A stretch of 64,000 bases of DNA from Artemisia argyi. Its lineage: Eukaryota > Streptophyta > Magnoliopsida > Asterales > Asteraceae. Shown here piece after piece: positions 45,773 through 56,780 of this stretch. The notes under the pieces were generated by a model. The model was not told where the DNA came from. It saw nothing but the letters and a program-made list of their open reading frames with translations, and ran no database searches. The stretch's first letter is position 1. Every line of letters begins with the position of its first letter. The position numbers and the translations under genes are program-made. The stretch spans positions 16,025,360 to 16,089,359 of the forward strand of contig CM060709.1 of assembly GCA_030686995.1 (NCBI GenBank). Reading direction: 5' to 3'.

Positions 45773-47900
45773 TATTTTTTTTTGGTAAAGGGGAGTAATC
45801 CTGCACCCTGGTAAAATATATTAACCAAAACGTTGAAGTACAAAGGATGAGAGTGAATCCCTTATCTCAGTCCCGCAGGACACTTACATGCAAAAACAAC
45901 AAACCAAACCGACAATATAAGAATGACATGTCATTCTTATAACTAACAAATAGAAAACAAACTACCTACGACGAGTATTCAAGCGAATATCAAATTGATC
46001 ACAAAATGCTTTCAAATTATCAGGTAGGACCACTTGATTCTCATAACCGTCATAGCAATCTTCCATATCATCCAGAAAGCCTCCACCCAGTAAAACATCC
46101 GGCATTAAAACTTCTTCTTCATCCGAGTCTTCCGAACATGATAAGGGAGACTTACTTTTACTTGAAGAAGCATTACGAAACTGCTCCCACAAACTTCCAC
46201 TCATATTTGGATTACCAACCGAACTTACACTATTAGTAAAAGCCTTACATGGCTTCATATTATTAATACCTCCCTCCAACGGTGCAACGGGGCTGTTAGA
46301 AATCTCTTTGTTCATTTGCAAATCAGATCCGTCTCCAATAACCACCACATTAGAGGAAGTAGAAGCGAGATCAAGAACCTTCTCCGCTTCTGCCAATTTC
46401 TCCATATCCCGCTTGAGTTCACCAATATTAATATCATCATTAAAATAACCATGTTCGTTAGTAGTTACAGGAGGAATATCAGAATTCTCATTCGGCTTTG
46501 CAACATTAGTGACCTCTAGAACTCAGCTTAGAAACAGGTCTATAAATAAAAGTAGACTTAGGTTTAAAAACCCAAGAACCTTGTTGAGGTTTATCCACCT
46601 TTTCCCCAGCCTTCTTATTGTGAACTTTCACCTTAGCACTTACACCTTCATCATTTGACTCCGGATCAACTTTTCGTTTCAAAACTTGACATGCTTCTAC
46701 CTCATGGCTGAAAATCTTGCAATGTGAACAGCGAGGAGGCCACCATTCATATTTAATATCAATGTACTCCCTATAATGGCCCTTACCATTAGGTAGAGGT
46801 ATAGCAACTTCAATAAATTCCAAAACATCCTGAACAGCAGATAACTCAATAAGACATCGTGCATAAGAATAGCGACCCCAAGGGTTAATGCACATAGCAT
46901 GCGTACCCTCATCAAATCGCATGAGTCGTCCCACTTGTTCAGCAATCAAACTAATCCCAGCTTCAGAATATACTACCGCAGGAACTTTGTGAAAACGTAC
47001 CCAAACCGGTACCTTAGAAATAAACTCCTTTTCCAATTTAGAATTAGCGACCCAATTATGCAAGAAGGGTTTTGATCGAATGAACCAAGGACCCCCGTTC
47101 AACACCTTAAGTAGACCCTCTTGAGATGCGAATTGGAACAAGAAAAAGTCACCACGTAGTATAACTCGCTGAAAACCAAACTTAGCCCAAGCATGCTTGA
47201 CGTAGTCTTCCACCAAATGAAACGCTAATCGTTGATCAATGAAATAACCGTATAATGTATTAGAAATTTTTTTAACCATTTCATCAACCACGATATTAGA
47301 GATTACAACTTTAGCACCACCATTTGTACGCTCATTTGTTGAAACAGAATCCAGTACCTTTGAATTCGAAGTAGTAATATCAGGTGTACCACGATCATGT
47401 TCAACAAAACATTCATCATTATGTTTCGTATGTAGAGCTTTAGGTAATATATTCTCATTGGGACCAGAACTCCTAACCACGCCCCCACCAGAATTCGAAC
47501 TATCACAAGCAGCAATAGATGGAGCATTACTACTACTTGAGTTACTAACTTCGACAACCTGCGTACTCCCCAACTTAGCACCAGTATTAGCACCAATAGG
47601 TGCCATAGAACCAGAACCCATGTCAATAGGTAGAGGAAAACTACCCGTTTTATTATTCAGACCTGCACGCTTAAGAATTGACTTCAAAGGTTTATCCTTA
47701 TTGACAATAACTTTACCATCGATGTTACTAATCTTATTCAGAAACCCGATTCCATCTCTCTAAACCCACTTATACAAATCAACTAACAGCAGCAATATAA
47801 CGCACTTGTACTTTCAAAAACCCTAGAATGGGTTATGTGCAAACAGAACAGTACCAAACCCTAATCGAGTCTGGATAGACGTTAAACACCAGAACCAACA
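45773..47900 (-). mobile_element. LINE derivative with ORF1 but no ORF2
   Basis: The minus-strand 3' end is a T10 run at 45,773-45,782 preceded by the usual ...ctcccctttacc UTR. The UTR follows directly after ORF1 (stop near 45,962). Endonuclease, RT and zf-RVT are absent. Either ORF2 was lost by internal deletion or this is a distinct ORF1-only non-autonomous form. The 5' boundary was not determined. Confidence 0.65.
45962..47687 (-). pseudogene. LINE ORF1 protein (DUF4283 plus zinc knuckle), one frameshift
   Basis: The first frame (47,687-46,506, 393 codons) begins MKSILKRAGLNNKTGSFPLP. It contains the DUF4283-like RNA-binding region (about residues 135-290: YGYFIDQRLAFHLVEDYVK, then FLFQFASQEGLLKVLNGGPW), a short zinc knuckle (CSHCKIFSHEVEAC) and a basic tail. 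A single shift near 46,515-46,525 leads into a second frame that runs to 45,962, is rich in Ser and acidic residues, and ends CDQFDIRLNTRRR. Plant L1 ORF1 proteins bind the element's RNA. A near-identical copy of the N-terminal half lies at 55,961-56,780. Confidence 0.8.
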
Positions 47901-48999
47901 ATATATTACACAATAATTAACGAATCCCTAAAGAGGAAATCGTATAGCATGAATGATTAAATAATGCGTAATAGAAGAGTAATCGATCCTTATATATGAA
48001 AAGAAAATTATATTTGAACACTGTGTCTGTGAAATTTATATAGGTCAAATCCAAAAACATCAACGAAACATGACACTTTATTCCCATTTAGAGTATATCA
48101 CTATGTCATAAGGTTCATCTTCATCCATTATTACGTACGATGGCCCAACAGTAGTAAGCCTAATAATATAAAGTTTAGAATAATTTTCTAGATATAAATA
48201 TACCAGTTTGATTTTAATTGAAAAACAGATGACTTATTTAAAGTAACAACAAGGGGCGCTACCTTTTGATGTTCGCGTCTTGACATGCTCGAAATGATAT
48301 TAGCTCAACCTAGTTTGCATTAGTATCTAGTAACTCGTGTCCCACAAAAATATGAGTAAAAATACTATAATTCGTATCCCAGTAAGATAAAGGAAAGACA
48401 ATTGTATTTCACTAAAGGAAAAGGTAAAAATTGTTATTATAGAAAGTAAAAAAATCAAACCACCAATTCATCTCTCTATTTATAAACCACCTCCATATCA
48501 AAATTTACCACTTCATAAGGGTTAACATAAGGGGGGAAAATGCAATTTACAAAGAAACATGCAAAATCTTAAACTAGCAATTGACGACGTATGCCAAATT
48601 ATGCAACAAGTTGCATAACGTGGGACCGCTAGTTTTCCTCATGCACCTTTGGTGTTTATATACAGACTTCCTTGCTCTCAACTTATACTGCTCGTGCGAT
48701 GTAGGATTAACCCAACACCCCCTAGGCATCATATCTTGAGTTGTTCATGGTTCCACCTCTGAGCCAGTGGTTGACTCTCCGGTGGATAATCCTTCTGCTC
48801 ATGCCTCTTCTGATCAGACCACTTCTGTATTTGTTTGAAGAAATCAGTTTGCAGGGTGCCGATATCTCCATTTTGACTATGGGTTAAGGTATTTGGTATC
48901 CTTAGTGAAGCTTTTTATGAAACTTGGTTCTTTGTCTGAGTGACTTTTGGGTGTTGCTGATCCTCCTTGGGAGGTTGATGGTTGACTTACAATACGGTT
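46868..48999. repeat. 2,132-bp direct repeat, left copy
   Basis: Matches 55,961-58,092 base for base with about a dozen differences (over 99% identity by eye). It covers the 5' half of LINE ORF1, its upstream region and flanking DNA to 'caatacggtt'. Confidence 0.93.
47901..48999. other. DNA upstream of the ORF1 LINE, no gene
   Basis: Holds 'catgctcgaaatgatattagc' (48,287), the module-upstream motif also at 27,645 and 60,310, and a leader-like 'ctctctatttataaaccacc' at 48,472. No coding frame. Confidence 0.45.
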
Positions 49000-49032
49000 T
49001 GTCTGAAGGCCGATGGATGTCCGGATGTTAGA

Positions 49033-49036
<4 letters not shown>

Positions 49037-49075
<39 letters not shown>
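49037..49075. repeat. Poly(T) tract
   Basis: T39, near the truncated 3' end of the Tat element. Confidence 0.9.
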
Positions 49076-49077
<2 letters not shown>

Positions 49078-49295
49078 TTTAGAAAGATGTAATCAGTCCG
49101 GAATTTTTCTTTGTAAGACCCTGGAGGTCATTTCCGGAGTGTGTTCATGTAACGGCCCTTGCGGCCTTTTTGGATTATATAAATATCATTGTTTCTTTTC
49201 GGATTGTGTTGAATTATGTATTGTTTTCGTATATTGCATTTATTATTAGCTTTTGGGACCGTATTATGCTATCATGTCTGTGATTTTTGACCGTT

Positions 49296-50055
49296 GGAGG
49301 CGATTTATGCTAGAAGGCACTTGTCCCTATTAATCATTTTTTCGTTTGGGGCGATTTACGCCGGAAGGTCCTTAGCCTTGTTAATATTTTTCATTTGGGG
49401 CGATTTACGTCGGAAGGCCTTTGGCCTTGTTAATATTTTTTGGCCTTTTGGCCGTTTGGGGCGATTTATGCCGGAAGGCACTTGACCTTATTATTATTTT
49501 TCCGTTTGGGGCGATTTACGCCGGAAGGTCCTTAGCCTTGTTAATATTTTTTGGCCTTTGGCCGTTTGGGGCGATTTACGCCGGAAGGCACTTGGCCTTA
49601 TTATTATTTTTCCGTTTGGGGCGATTTACACCGGAAGGTCCTTAGTCTTGTTAATATTTTTTGGCCTTTGGCCGTTTGGGGCGATTTACGCCGGAAGGTA
49701 CTTGGCCTTATTATTATTTTTCCGTTTGGGGCGATTTACGCCGGAAGGCACTTGGCCTTGTTAATATTTTTTTGCCTTTGGCCGTTTGGGGCGATTTACG
49801 CCGGAAGGCACTTGGCCTTATTATTATTTTCCGTTTGAGGCGATTTACGCCGGAAGGCACTTAGCCTTGTTAATATTTTTTGGCCTTTGGCCGTTTGGGG
49901 CGATTTACGCCGGAAGGCACTTGGCCTTATTATTATTTTTCCGTTTGGGGCGATTTACGCCGGAAGGCCTTTGGCCTTGTTAATATTTTTTGGCCTTTGG
50001 CCGTTTGGGGCGATTTACGCCGGAAGGCACTTGGCCTTATTATTATTTTTCCTTT
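49296..50055 (-). repeat. 110-bp tandem array in the Tat 3' region
   Basis: About seven units spaced 110, 110, 110, 110, 109 and 110 bases (starts of 'gcgattta' at 49,461, 49,571, 49,681, 49,791, 49,900, 50,010). Each is a dimer of two related about 50-60-bp halves, both holding 'gcgatttacgccggaagg'. One half ends in ttattattatt and the other in ttaatattttttggcc. Frames through it (MAVWGDLRRKA-like) are repeat artefacts. Tat/Ogre elements are known for tandem repeats between pol and the 3' LTR. Confidence 0.92.
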
Positions 50056-50149
50056 CAGACTAACAATACTATTTCGACAGTCATAAGTCTTATTATAGAA
50101 AAAGGAGTGGCTTATGAGCCTTACAATAGATCCTTTCGGACATTTCAGA

Positions 50150-51403
50150 TTACATGAAACATTTGTTTAAGTTGATGGCGTGCCAGGTTCTTGGTACATC
50201 AACGTCTTCCATGGTTTGGAGTTTGTATGTGCCGTGCTGATAAGCTTCTATTATCCGATACGGGCCTTCCCAATTTGGTCCTAATTTCCCTTGATCTTCT
50301 GTTCTGCTAGCTTCATTTCTCCGGTACACAAACTCTCCGACCTTAAATGTTTCGGGTCGAACCCTTCGGTTATAATACTGTTCTACCTTCTTCTTGTATT
50401 TTGCTTCTCTTATTGCTGCCATTTCTCTTCTTTCCTCCAACAGATTTAGGTTGAGGTTGATTTCATCGTCGTTGTTTTTTATATTTGTCATCATAGTTCG
50501 GAAGGTGGGCATGCCGATCTCAGCCGGGATAACGGCCTCACTTCCGTAAGTTAGGCTGAACGGGGTTTCCCCGTTGCTAGTTTTTAGGGTGGTTCGGAAG
50601 GCCCACAGCACGTTAGGTAGTTTGTCCACCCATCCGGCTCTTTCACTTCCTAGCCGTGACTTAAATCCCTTCATCAAACTTCTGTTGGCCCATTCTACCA
50701 ACCCGTTGGCTTGTGGATGTGCAACGGCCGTGTTAATCTGGGTGATGTTTAGCCTTTCACACCAACTCTTGAAGGGATCTCCTATGAAGTTGCTTCCGTT
50801 ATCCGTAACGATTATTTTGGGTAGTCCGAATCGACACACGATATTATTCCATACAAATTTTTTGACTTCCTTTCCGGTAGTTTTGGCCAACGGCTTTGCT
50901 TCCATCCACTTAGTGAAGTAGTCTATCGCAACAATTACATACTTGACCTTCCCTGGAGCTTCGGGCAGAGGTCCCAAGATGTCCATTGCCCATTGGTAGA
51001 AGGGCCATGGGGCCATGACAGAGGTCAATGTTGTTTTTGGTAACTTAGGAACCGGAGCGTGTATTTGACATGAATCACACTTCTGAATCCATTCCGTAGT
51101 GTCACGATGCATGGTTGGCCAATAATAACCTTGCCGCATGAGCATTGCCACTATGGACCGTGGTCCGGAGTGCATTCCGCATGCCCCTTCGTGTAATTCT
51201 CTGATGATGTAGTTGGCCTGAAGTGGTCCTACGCATCGTAACATTGGGCCCAAGTATGACTTTTGGAAGAGTACATCGTCCACCAAGGTGTAATGGTTTA
51301 TTTTCATTCGGAGGGCTCTTGCCTCGTTCTGATCTTCCGGCCAGATTCCCTCTTTTACGCATCGGAGGATCGGTGACATCCAGTTTTCTTCCTCTTCTTC
51401 CAC
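50150..51403 (-). pseudogene. Tat integrase (end of pol)
   Basis: An open frame of 417 codons that is the tail of the polyprotein; its ATG is internal. The zinc-binding part has HEGACGMHSG and CDSCQ. The catalytic core has MDILGPL, TDNGSNF and, 35 residues after that Asp, the Glu of NGLVEWANR (D,D35E). The C-terminal part (FKVGEFVYRRNE...LGPNWEGPYRI) binds DNA. The protein inserts element cDNA into the genome. All catalytic residues are kept, but the frame is cut off from upstream pol by two small shifts near 51,523 and 51,561. Confidence 0.92.
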
Positions 51404-51501
51404 TATTGCGTTGATTGGCTTCTCCTCCGTAGATGGCTTTTCCAGTACTTCTACTAGGATTTCCTTCGTTAGGTGATCGTACGCTACGGATGCCAGTTTG
51501 C

Positions 51502-52293
51502 TTAGTATATCAGCCTTTTGGTTCTTGGTTCTGAGCCCTTGGGATGTTTTTTATGTTGAAAGCAGGTAATGTATTCCTTGGCTTTGGCAAGATATTTCAT
51601 CATACTTTCCATGTATGTCGTGAAGTCTCCATTAATCTGACTTGCCACTAAGTTTGAATCCACCCGTACATCTAGCGCTTTTATGTGCATGCTTCTTGCA
51701 ATTCTTAATCCGGCGAGCAATGCTTCGTATTCAGCACTATTGTTGGTGGCGTTGAAATTTAACCGAAGGGCGTAGGTGTACTCCTCCTTGTCTGGACTGA
51801 TTAGAACTAGACCTGCTCCGGCACCTTTCTTGTTGGATGCGCCGTCGGTGTAGAGTATCCATTCTTCGCTTTGGAAAACGTCACATATCTCTTTCCTTTT
51901 TCTTTCCGGACTTTCTTTTGAAATTCCTACGGGAATCTCATTGATGAAGTCTGCTAAGACCTGCCCTTTGATTGCGTTTCTCGGTACGTAGGTGATGTTA
52001 TAGGCTCCGAGCTCTACGGTGTACTTAGCGAGACGTCCGGATGCTTCTGCCTTGTTTAACACTTGTTTAATAGGTTGGTCCGTTATGACCTTGATGGGGT
52101 GGGCTTCAAAGTATCGTCTTAATCTTCTGGATAAATGCAGTAGGGCTAGGGCCAGCTTCTCTACCGGAGCGTATCTTTTTTCAGCTTCGTGCAACGTTCT
52201 GCTTACATAATGTACTGGAATTTGCCGTCCTTCCCTTTCTACTAGCATGACCCCACTAATGGCCTCTTCGGCGGCCGATAGGTACAAGTACAT
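51502..52293 (-). pseudogene. Tat RNase H plus archaeal-type RNase H
   Basis: The first about 120 residues are the usual retroelement RNase H (AAEEAISGVMLVERE, HYVSRTLHEAEKRY, VITDQPIKQVL). After a linker comes a second RNase H (WILYTDGASNKKGAGAG, NNSAEYEALLAGLRIA, VDSNLVASQING) of the archaeal type that marks Tat elements. It continues in frame from RT through a TAG at 52,356-52,354. The frame runs off after FQHKKHP. Confidence 0.9.
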
Positions 52294-52353
52294 ATCTTCC
52301 TTTGATTTTGGTGTGGCGAGGCAAGGAAGTTCTAAAATTACTTTCTTTATTTT

Positions 52354-53040
52354 CTAAAAAGCTTCTTCGGCGGTCTTTGTCCATTGATACTGATCTTTAT
52401 TGTCTTTGGTAATGTTTTTGAGGGTTTCCAAGAAAGGTAATGATCTTTCGGCTGACTTGGATAAAAAGTGGTTTAGTGCTGCGAGTTTGCCACTCAGGCT
52501 TTGCATTTCTCTGAGGGATTTGGGTGACTGCATGTCAGCGATTGCTCTTGTCTTTTTAGGGTTTGCTCTGATTCCTTCCGAAGATATCAGGTATCCGAGG
52601 AATTTTCCTTCCTCGACTCCGAAGGAGCATTTTTTGGGGTTTAGTTTCATATTTATCTTTCGGAGGTTATCAAATGTTTCGGCAATGTCAGCTAGTAACT
52701 CCTTTTCAGTTTGGCTCTTAATCACCATATCATCCACGTATGCTTCTAGATTTCGTCCAATTTGCGTTCGGAAGACCGTGTCTACCAACTTCTGGTAAGT
52801 TGCTCCGGCATTCTTTAATCCGAAGGGCATCTTGGTGTAGCAATACATTCCATGATCTGTGTAGAAGGCTGTTTTTTCTTCGTCTTCTTTTGCCATTTGA
52901 ACTTGATGGTATCCCTTATAAGTGTCAAGGAAGCATTTGTAACGGAATCCTGTTACTGATTCGATTTTCCAATCAATCTCTAGCAAAGGGTAATAGTCCT
53001 TTCGGCAAGAGGAATTGAGGTTTTTGAAATCGATACACAT
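52354..53040 (-). pseudogene. Tat reverse transcriptase
   Basis: Contains FLDTYKGYHQVQM, MPFGLKNAGATYQKLVD, the catalytic YVDDMVIKS and FLGYLISSEGI, in the order expected for Ty3/gypsy RT. An extra A in an A7 run (53,059-53,065) throws it out of frame with the upstream segment. It ends at a TAG where RNase H should continue. Confidence 0.92.
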
Positions 53041-53047
53041 CCTCCAA

Positions 53048-53653
53048 CTATCGTCCGACTTTTTTTACCAACACCGGATTTGATATCCATGTTGGGTATC
53101 GGACGGGTCTGATAATTCCGGCCTTCAACCATTCTTCCACCTCCTTGTTTATGGCTTGGTTTTTTTCTTCTGAGAAGAACCTTTTCTTTTGTGCTATGGG
53201 TTTGTCTTGAACATTTGCATTGAGCTTGTGTTCTGCGACCCATCGGGGCACACCCTTCATATCGGATGGTTCCCATGCAAAGATATCTCGACTGTTTTTT
53301 AGTAAGGTAATCAAGTCTCTTCGTCCTTCTCTTGAGAAGTTCTTTCCAATCGTTATTAGCTGCTCCGGATAGGCCGGATGGACTAAAATTTCTTCTGTTC
53401 CGTTGTCTTCATTATTGCTTATTGTTTCTGATGGGGATTTTGCTTCGGATTCTTTTTCTGACAAGAACTTTTCCTCCAACCTTCTACATTCCGAAATGAT
53501 GACGGAACGAGTAACCAGGGTAGCAATTCCCTTCGGGGTTGGGAATTTCATCATGGAATGTATTGTTGACGGGATGGCTCTTAATTGTTTGATTCCTGTG
53601 CGTCCTAGTATTATGTTGTAAGGGGAAGGAGACCTCACCACTGCAAATTTCAT
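53048..53653 (-). pseudogene. Tat protease end, linker and RT N-terminus
   Basis: YNIILGRTGIKQLRAIPST is the end of the aspartic protease region. RDIFAWEPSDMKGVP and WLKAGIIRPVRYPTWISNPVLVKK lead into RT. It is in phase with the segment upstream across one TAA (53,695-53,693). Confidence 0.85.
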
Positions 53654-53692
53654 AGTTGTTCGCCGATATAGCCCTTCGTTTCCAAAGCATAC

Positions 53693-54121
53693 TTACAGCT
53701 CGATTTTTCCCAACGGGCTAATTGCTTCTCCGGCGAATCCCACCAAAGGCGTGTTCATCTTGGTGAGTCTAGATCGGATGGCAGAGTCCAAGTTTAAGAA
53801 ACAATGTTCATACATGACTTCAACCGAAGCTCCTTGATCGACATATACTCTTCGGACAGTGTATCCTTCAACTTCTGCCTCGACAATGAGTGGTTCTTCC
53901 GAGGCATCTCCCGGCAAGATTGGAGGAAAATAGATGGGGGTATTCATCCATTCTTCTTCTTGATCCATGCTTTTGCGCTTCATTTTTTTCTCTTGGTGTC
54001 GGACCATATTTATGACCCTAGCCGGGTTGGTTTGGTGATTGCCCCTCTGAGGTGGTTGATTTCTTTGCCAGACATCTCTGATCAGATGGTCCAGCTTGCC
54101 CATTTCCAAGGCTTTTTTCAA
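53693..54121 (-). pseudogene. Tat gag end and aspartic protease start
   Basis: In phase with gag across one TAA (54,127-54,125). A linker (KKALEMGKLDHLIRD) leads to the protease-like core with VDQGASVEVMYEHCF, where D.GAS is the active-site motif. It stops at GKIEL before the rest of the domain. Confidence 0.82.
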
Positions 54122-54124
54122 CTG

Positions 54125-55288
54125 TTATTTCAAGTTATGGCAGTCGTTTGTGAGATGTCCCTTTTCTCCATGATAATCACAATATTTGTCCATGTTTTCT
54201 CTCGCCAGTCTTCCCTTTAGTGGAGGGGGAGCCGGCAGTCGGAGGTGGTGTTCGGTAGCTAGAATTTCCTTGGGAGCCTTAGTAAGTATGTTCAGGTCTA
54301 TGGGCCTGGTGTCCCTTCTATTAGTGTCGTTATGACGATGCTCCCCCCTGTAATACGTTCTGTTGTCGTTCCTTATTGGACCGTAGGGTGTATAGTGGTT
54401 GTGCTGACAAGTTCTAAAATCATCCCGGCGACCTTCTTGTCGACGATTTCCCCGGAAGGATGATCGTCGCACGTTTGAGTCCTGCTTGCTATAAGGGCTA
54501 TGTAGGTTGTCTCTACGGTAGTCATCTACCCTTTCTCCTCTTGGCACTTCAGCTGACTGATATGCTTTCTCAGAGCGGATGAAATCATCGACTCTTACCA
54601 TCATCTCCGTCACTGTTCGGGGAATTTTCTCAGAAAACCTTTTGGCTAGCTTCGGACATTTGCAGCCATCTATGAAGGAAGATATTTGCATTACTTCCGG
54701 TACTCCGGAAATACGACTAGCTTCATCTGTCCATCTTTCTTTAAATTCTGGTAGACCTTCATTGGCTTGTCGGATGATTTTGGTGATTTCCATTGGGTCC
54801 CTAATGCATCTTCTACGGAGGGCAAATCTTTGCACAAATTGCTCACATAGAGTGTCCCAGTTGTCTATGCTGCCCCGTGATAAGCTGCTAAACCATCCTC
54901 TGGCGGCGCCGTCCAAGGTTTGCTGGAACATCATGCACCATATGGGCATAGGCCAAGCTCCTTGATTAGCTGCTCCTTCGAATCTTGTTATGTGATCGTC
55001 TGGATCTGTGGATCCATCGTATAGCTTTATGTGTGATGGCATCGAATACTTTGCATTCTTGGGTCCGGAGAAGTCGATGATCCTCCAGGTAAAAGGACTT
55101 TTGGACGCTGCCTTAAAGGGTTTAGCAAGATCGTCCATCATTTCTTCTTCGGCCTTTTGTGCCTCAGCATCATGAGATTGGGCGGCCTCAAAGTCGAGAT
55201 GGATAGGTTCGATAGGCGTTTCGCCCGAAGCGTTATACTGTTGGATGAGAGCTTTTAGGGTGGCGAAGTGATTTTGGATTTGTTCCAT
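54125..55288 (-). CDS. Tat gag (387 codons)
   Basis: Begins MEQIQNHFATLKALIQQYN. The retrotransposon-gag domain spans about residues 90-240 (DPDDHITRFEGAANQGAWP, LDGAARGWFSSL, FKERWTDEASRI). An Arg-rich region follows (SSFRGNRRQEGRR). The end has a zinc-knuckle variant CDYHGEKGHLTNDC with His in place of the second Cys, as in other Tat elements. The protein forms the particle that packages element RNA. The start lies about 100 bases inside the PBS. It ends at a TAA that interrupts the gag-pol frame. Confidence 0.88.
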   Translation of the reverse strand: MEQIQNHFATLKALIQQYNASGETPIEPIHLDFEAAQSHDAEAQKAEEEMMDDLAKPFKAASKSPFTWRIIDFSGPKNAKYSMPSHIKLYDGSTDPDDHITRFEGAANQGAWPMPIWCMMFQQTLDGAARGWFSSLSRGSIDNWDTLCEQFVQRFALRRRCIRDPMEITKIIRQANEGLPEFKERWTDEASRISGVPEVMQISSFIDGCKCPKLAKRFSEKIPRTVTEMMVRVDDFIRSEKAYQSAEVPRGERVDDYRRDNLHSPYSKQDSNVRRSSFRGNRRQEGRRDDFRTCQHNHYTPYGPIRNDNRTYYRGEHRHNDTNRRDTRPIDLNILTKAPKEILATEHHLRLPAPPPLKGRLARENMDKYCDYHGEKGHLTNDCHNLK

Positions 55289-55390
55289 GCTACAGGTTTA
55301 GGTATTGTTATCTGGACGACTTCCGCTTCCTTCAGGTGTTGTTGGAGTAGGACCTGTCTTCTCTTAGCTTAGGTAGAGTGAATGACGGGT

Positions 55391-55407
55391 CCCACGGATG
55401 GCGCCAA
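55391..55407 (-). other. Primer-binding site of the Tat element
   Basis: The minus strand reads TTGGCGCCATCCGTGGG two to three bases after the LTR terminus. The first bases fit the CCA end of a tRNA of the Asp type. Its position fixes the element's orientation. Confidence 0.78.
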
Positions 55408-55409
55408 TT

Positions 55410-55960
55410 TGTTGAGGTAAAATCTTGATCTTACCTTCGACAAGCGAGATGAATCCTCCGGATACTCGAGAGTCCTTCGGATTCGGTATGTCTCGGGTCC
55501 GATGAAGTTTCTTTCAGATATCTGCAAGACAAATACGTCCGTCAGTCTCGCCCCGGGAGTATCCCAGGACCAACCTCCGGCGTGAGAGTAAGTATATGTC
55601 TAGAGAGAGAGAGTAAAAATGTAGAATAAAATATAAGATGGGAAAAAGAGTTGTTTAACCTTGACAATTCTCTCTCTATTTATAGGCTAATTTGGTAGGG
55701 TATGAGGTCGAACTGGTACTTACCCTTTTATAGTTACTTGTTAGTGTTCTATTTACCAAGTACATATGCACTTGTTGGTACTTGTTTATACTTGGATTCA
55801 TTTTGGTTTGATTAAGCATCGTTAATCCGGAGTGACTGTGAATCCGGGAGGCATGTCCTTTCGGATTCTCTTGAGCGGTTGATCTTGCTTTATTGGTTCA
55901 TCCTTTTCGATTGTCGGTTCGATCCCTCCGGACTTGGTCCGGAGGGTACATACGACAACA
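55410..55960 (-). repeat. 5' LTR of the Tat element (551 bp)
   Basis: Plus-strand ends TGTTG and CAACA are perfect inverted termini. A minus-strand TATA box, cctataaatag, lies at 55,677-55,687. No partner LTR exists in the window. The next bases, aatag, also occur at the matching uninterrupted site (46,868-46,872). Confidence 0.88.
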
Positions 55961-56780
55961 AATAGCGACCCCAAGGGTTAATGCACATAGCATGCGTACC
56001 CTCATCAAATCGCATGAGTCGTCCCACTTGTTCAGCAATCAAACTAATCCCAGCTTCAGAATATACTACCGCAGGAACTTTGAGAAAACGTACACAAACC
56101 GGTACCTTAGAAATAAACTCCTTTTCCAATTTAGAATTAGCGACCCAATTATGCAAGAAGGGTTTTGATCGAATGAACCAAGGACCCCCGTTCAACACCT
56201 TAAGTAGACCCTCTTGAGATGCGAATTGGAACAAGAAAAAGTCACCACGTAGTATAACTCGCTGAAAACCAAACTTAGCCCAAGCATGCTTGACGTAGTC
56301 TTCCACCAAATGAAACGCTAATCGTTGATCAATGAAATAACCGTATAATGTATTAGAAATTTTTTTAACCATTTCATCAACCACGATATTAGAGATTACA
56401 ACTTTAGCACCACCATTTGTACGCTCATTTGTTGAAACAGAATCCAGTACCTTTGAATTCGAAGTAGTAATATCAGGTGTACCACGATCATGTTCAACAA
56501 AACATTCATCATTATGTTTCGTATGTAGAGCTTTAGGTAATATATTCTCATTGGGACCAGAACTCCTAACCAAGCCCCCACCAGAATTCGAACTATCACA
56601 AGCAGCAATAGATGGAGCATTACTACTACTTGAGTTACTAACTTCGACAACCTGCGTACTCCCCAACTTAGCACCAGTATTAGCACCAATAGGTGCCATA
56701 GAACCAGAACCCATGTCAATAGGTAGAGGAAAACTACCCGTTTTATTATTCAGACCTGCACGCTTAAGAATTGACTTCAA
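55890..56780 (-). pseudogene. Truncated LINE ORF1 copy fused to LTR sequence
   Basis: Identical in start and content to the ORF1 at 45,962-47,687 up to the residue NPWGRY. It then runs into the Tat LTR at 55,960 for about 24 more codons (LLSYVPSGPSPEG...). The DUF4283 region is nearly complete, but the zinc knuckle is lost. Confidence 0.85.

Larger units (their letters stand above)
49000..55960 (-). mobile_element. Tat-type Ty3/gypsy retrotransposon, 3' LTR missing
   Basis: Order on the minus strand: 5' LTR (55,960-55,410), PBS, gag, protease, RT, RNase H, archaeal-type RNase H, integrase, then a 3' region with a 110-bp tandem array. The second RNase H (LYTDGASNKKGAGAGLVL...NNSAEYEALLAGL) places it in the Tat lineage. 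No 3' LTR is found before 49,000, where the 2.1-kb repeat begins. The coding region carries three in-frame stops and at least three frameshifts, so it is dead. Confidence 0.88.

Noticed and set aside
49013..49249. 78-codon frame starting MDVRMLDSFFFFF
   Set aside because: Driven by the poly(T) tract and confined to the non-coding 3' region of the Tat element.
49296..50055. Regularly spaced repeats resembling a CRISPR array
   Set aside because: The 'spacers' are themselves repeated, there are no cas genes, and the setting is a plant retrotransposon.
49294..50086. Frames rich in GDLRRKA and FGAIYAGRHLA
   Set aside because: Produced by the 110-bp tandem array in three frames; no independent protein signal.
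50574..50921. Plus-strand frames opposite Tat pol and gag (for example 52,400-52,798 and 54,579-54,965)
   Set aside because: Antisense shadows of conserved minus-strand coding regions.
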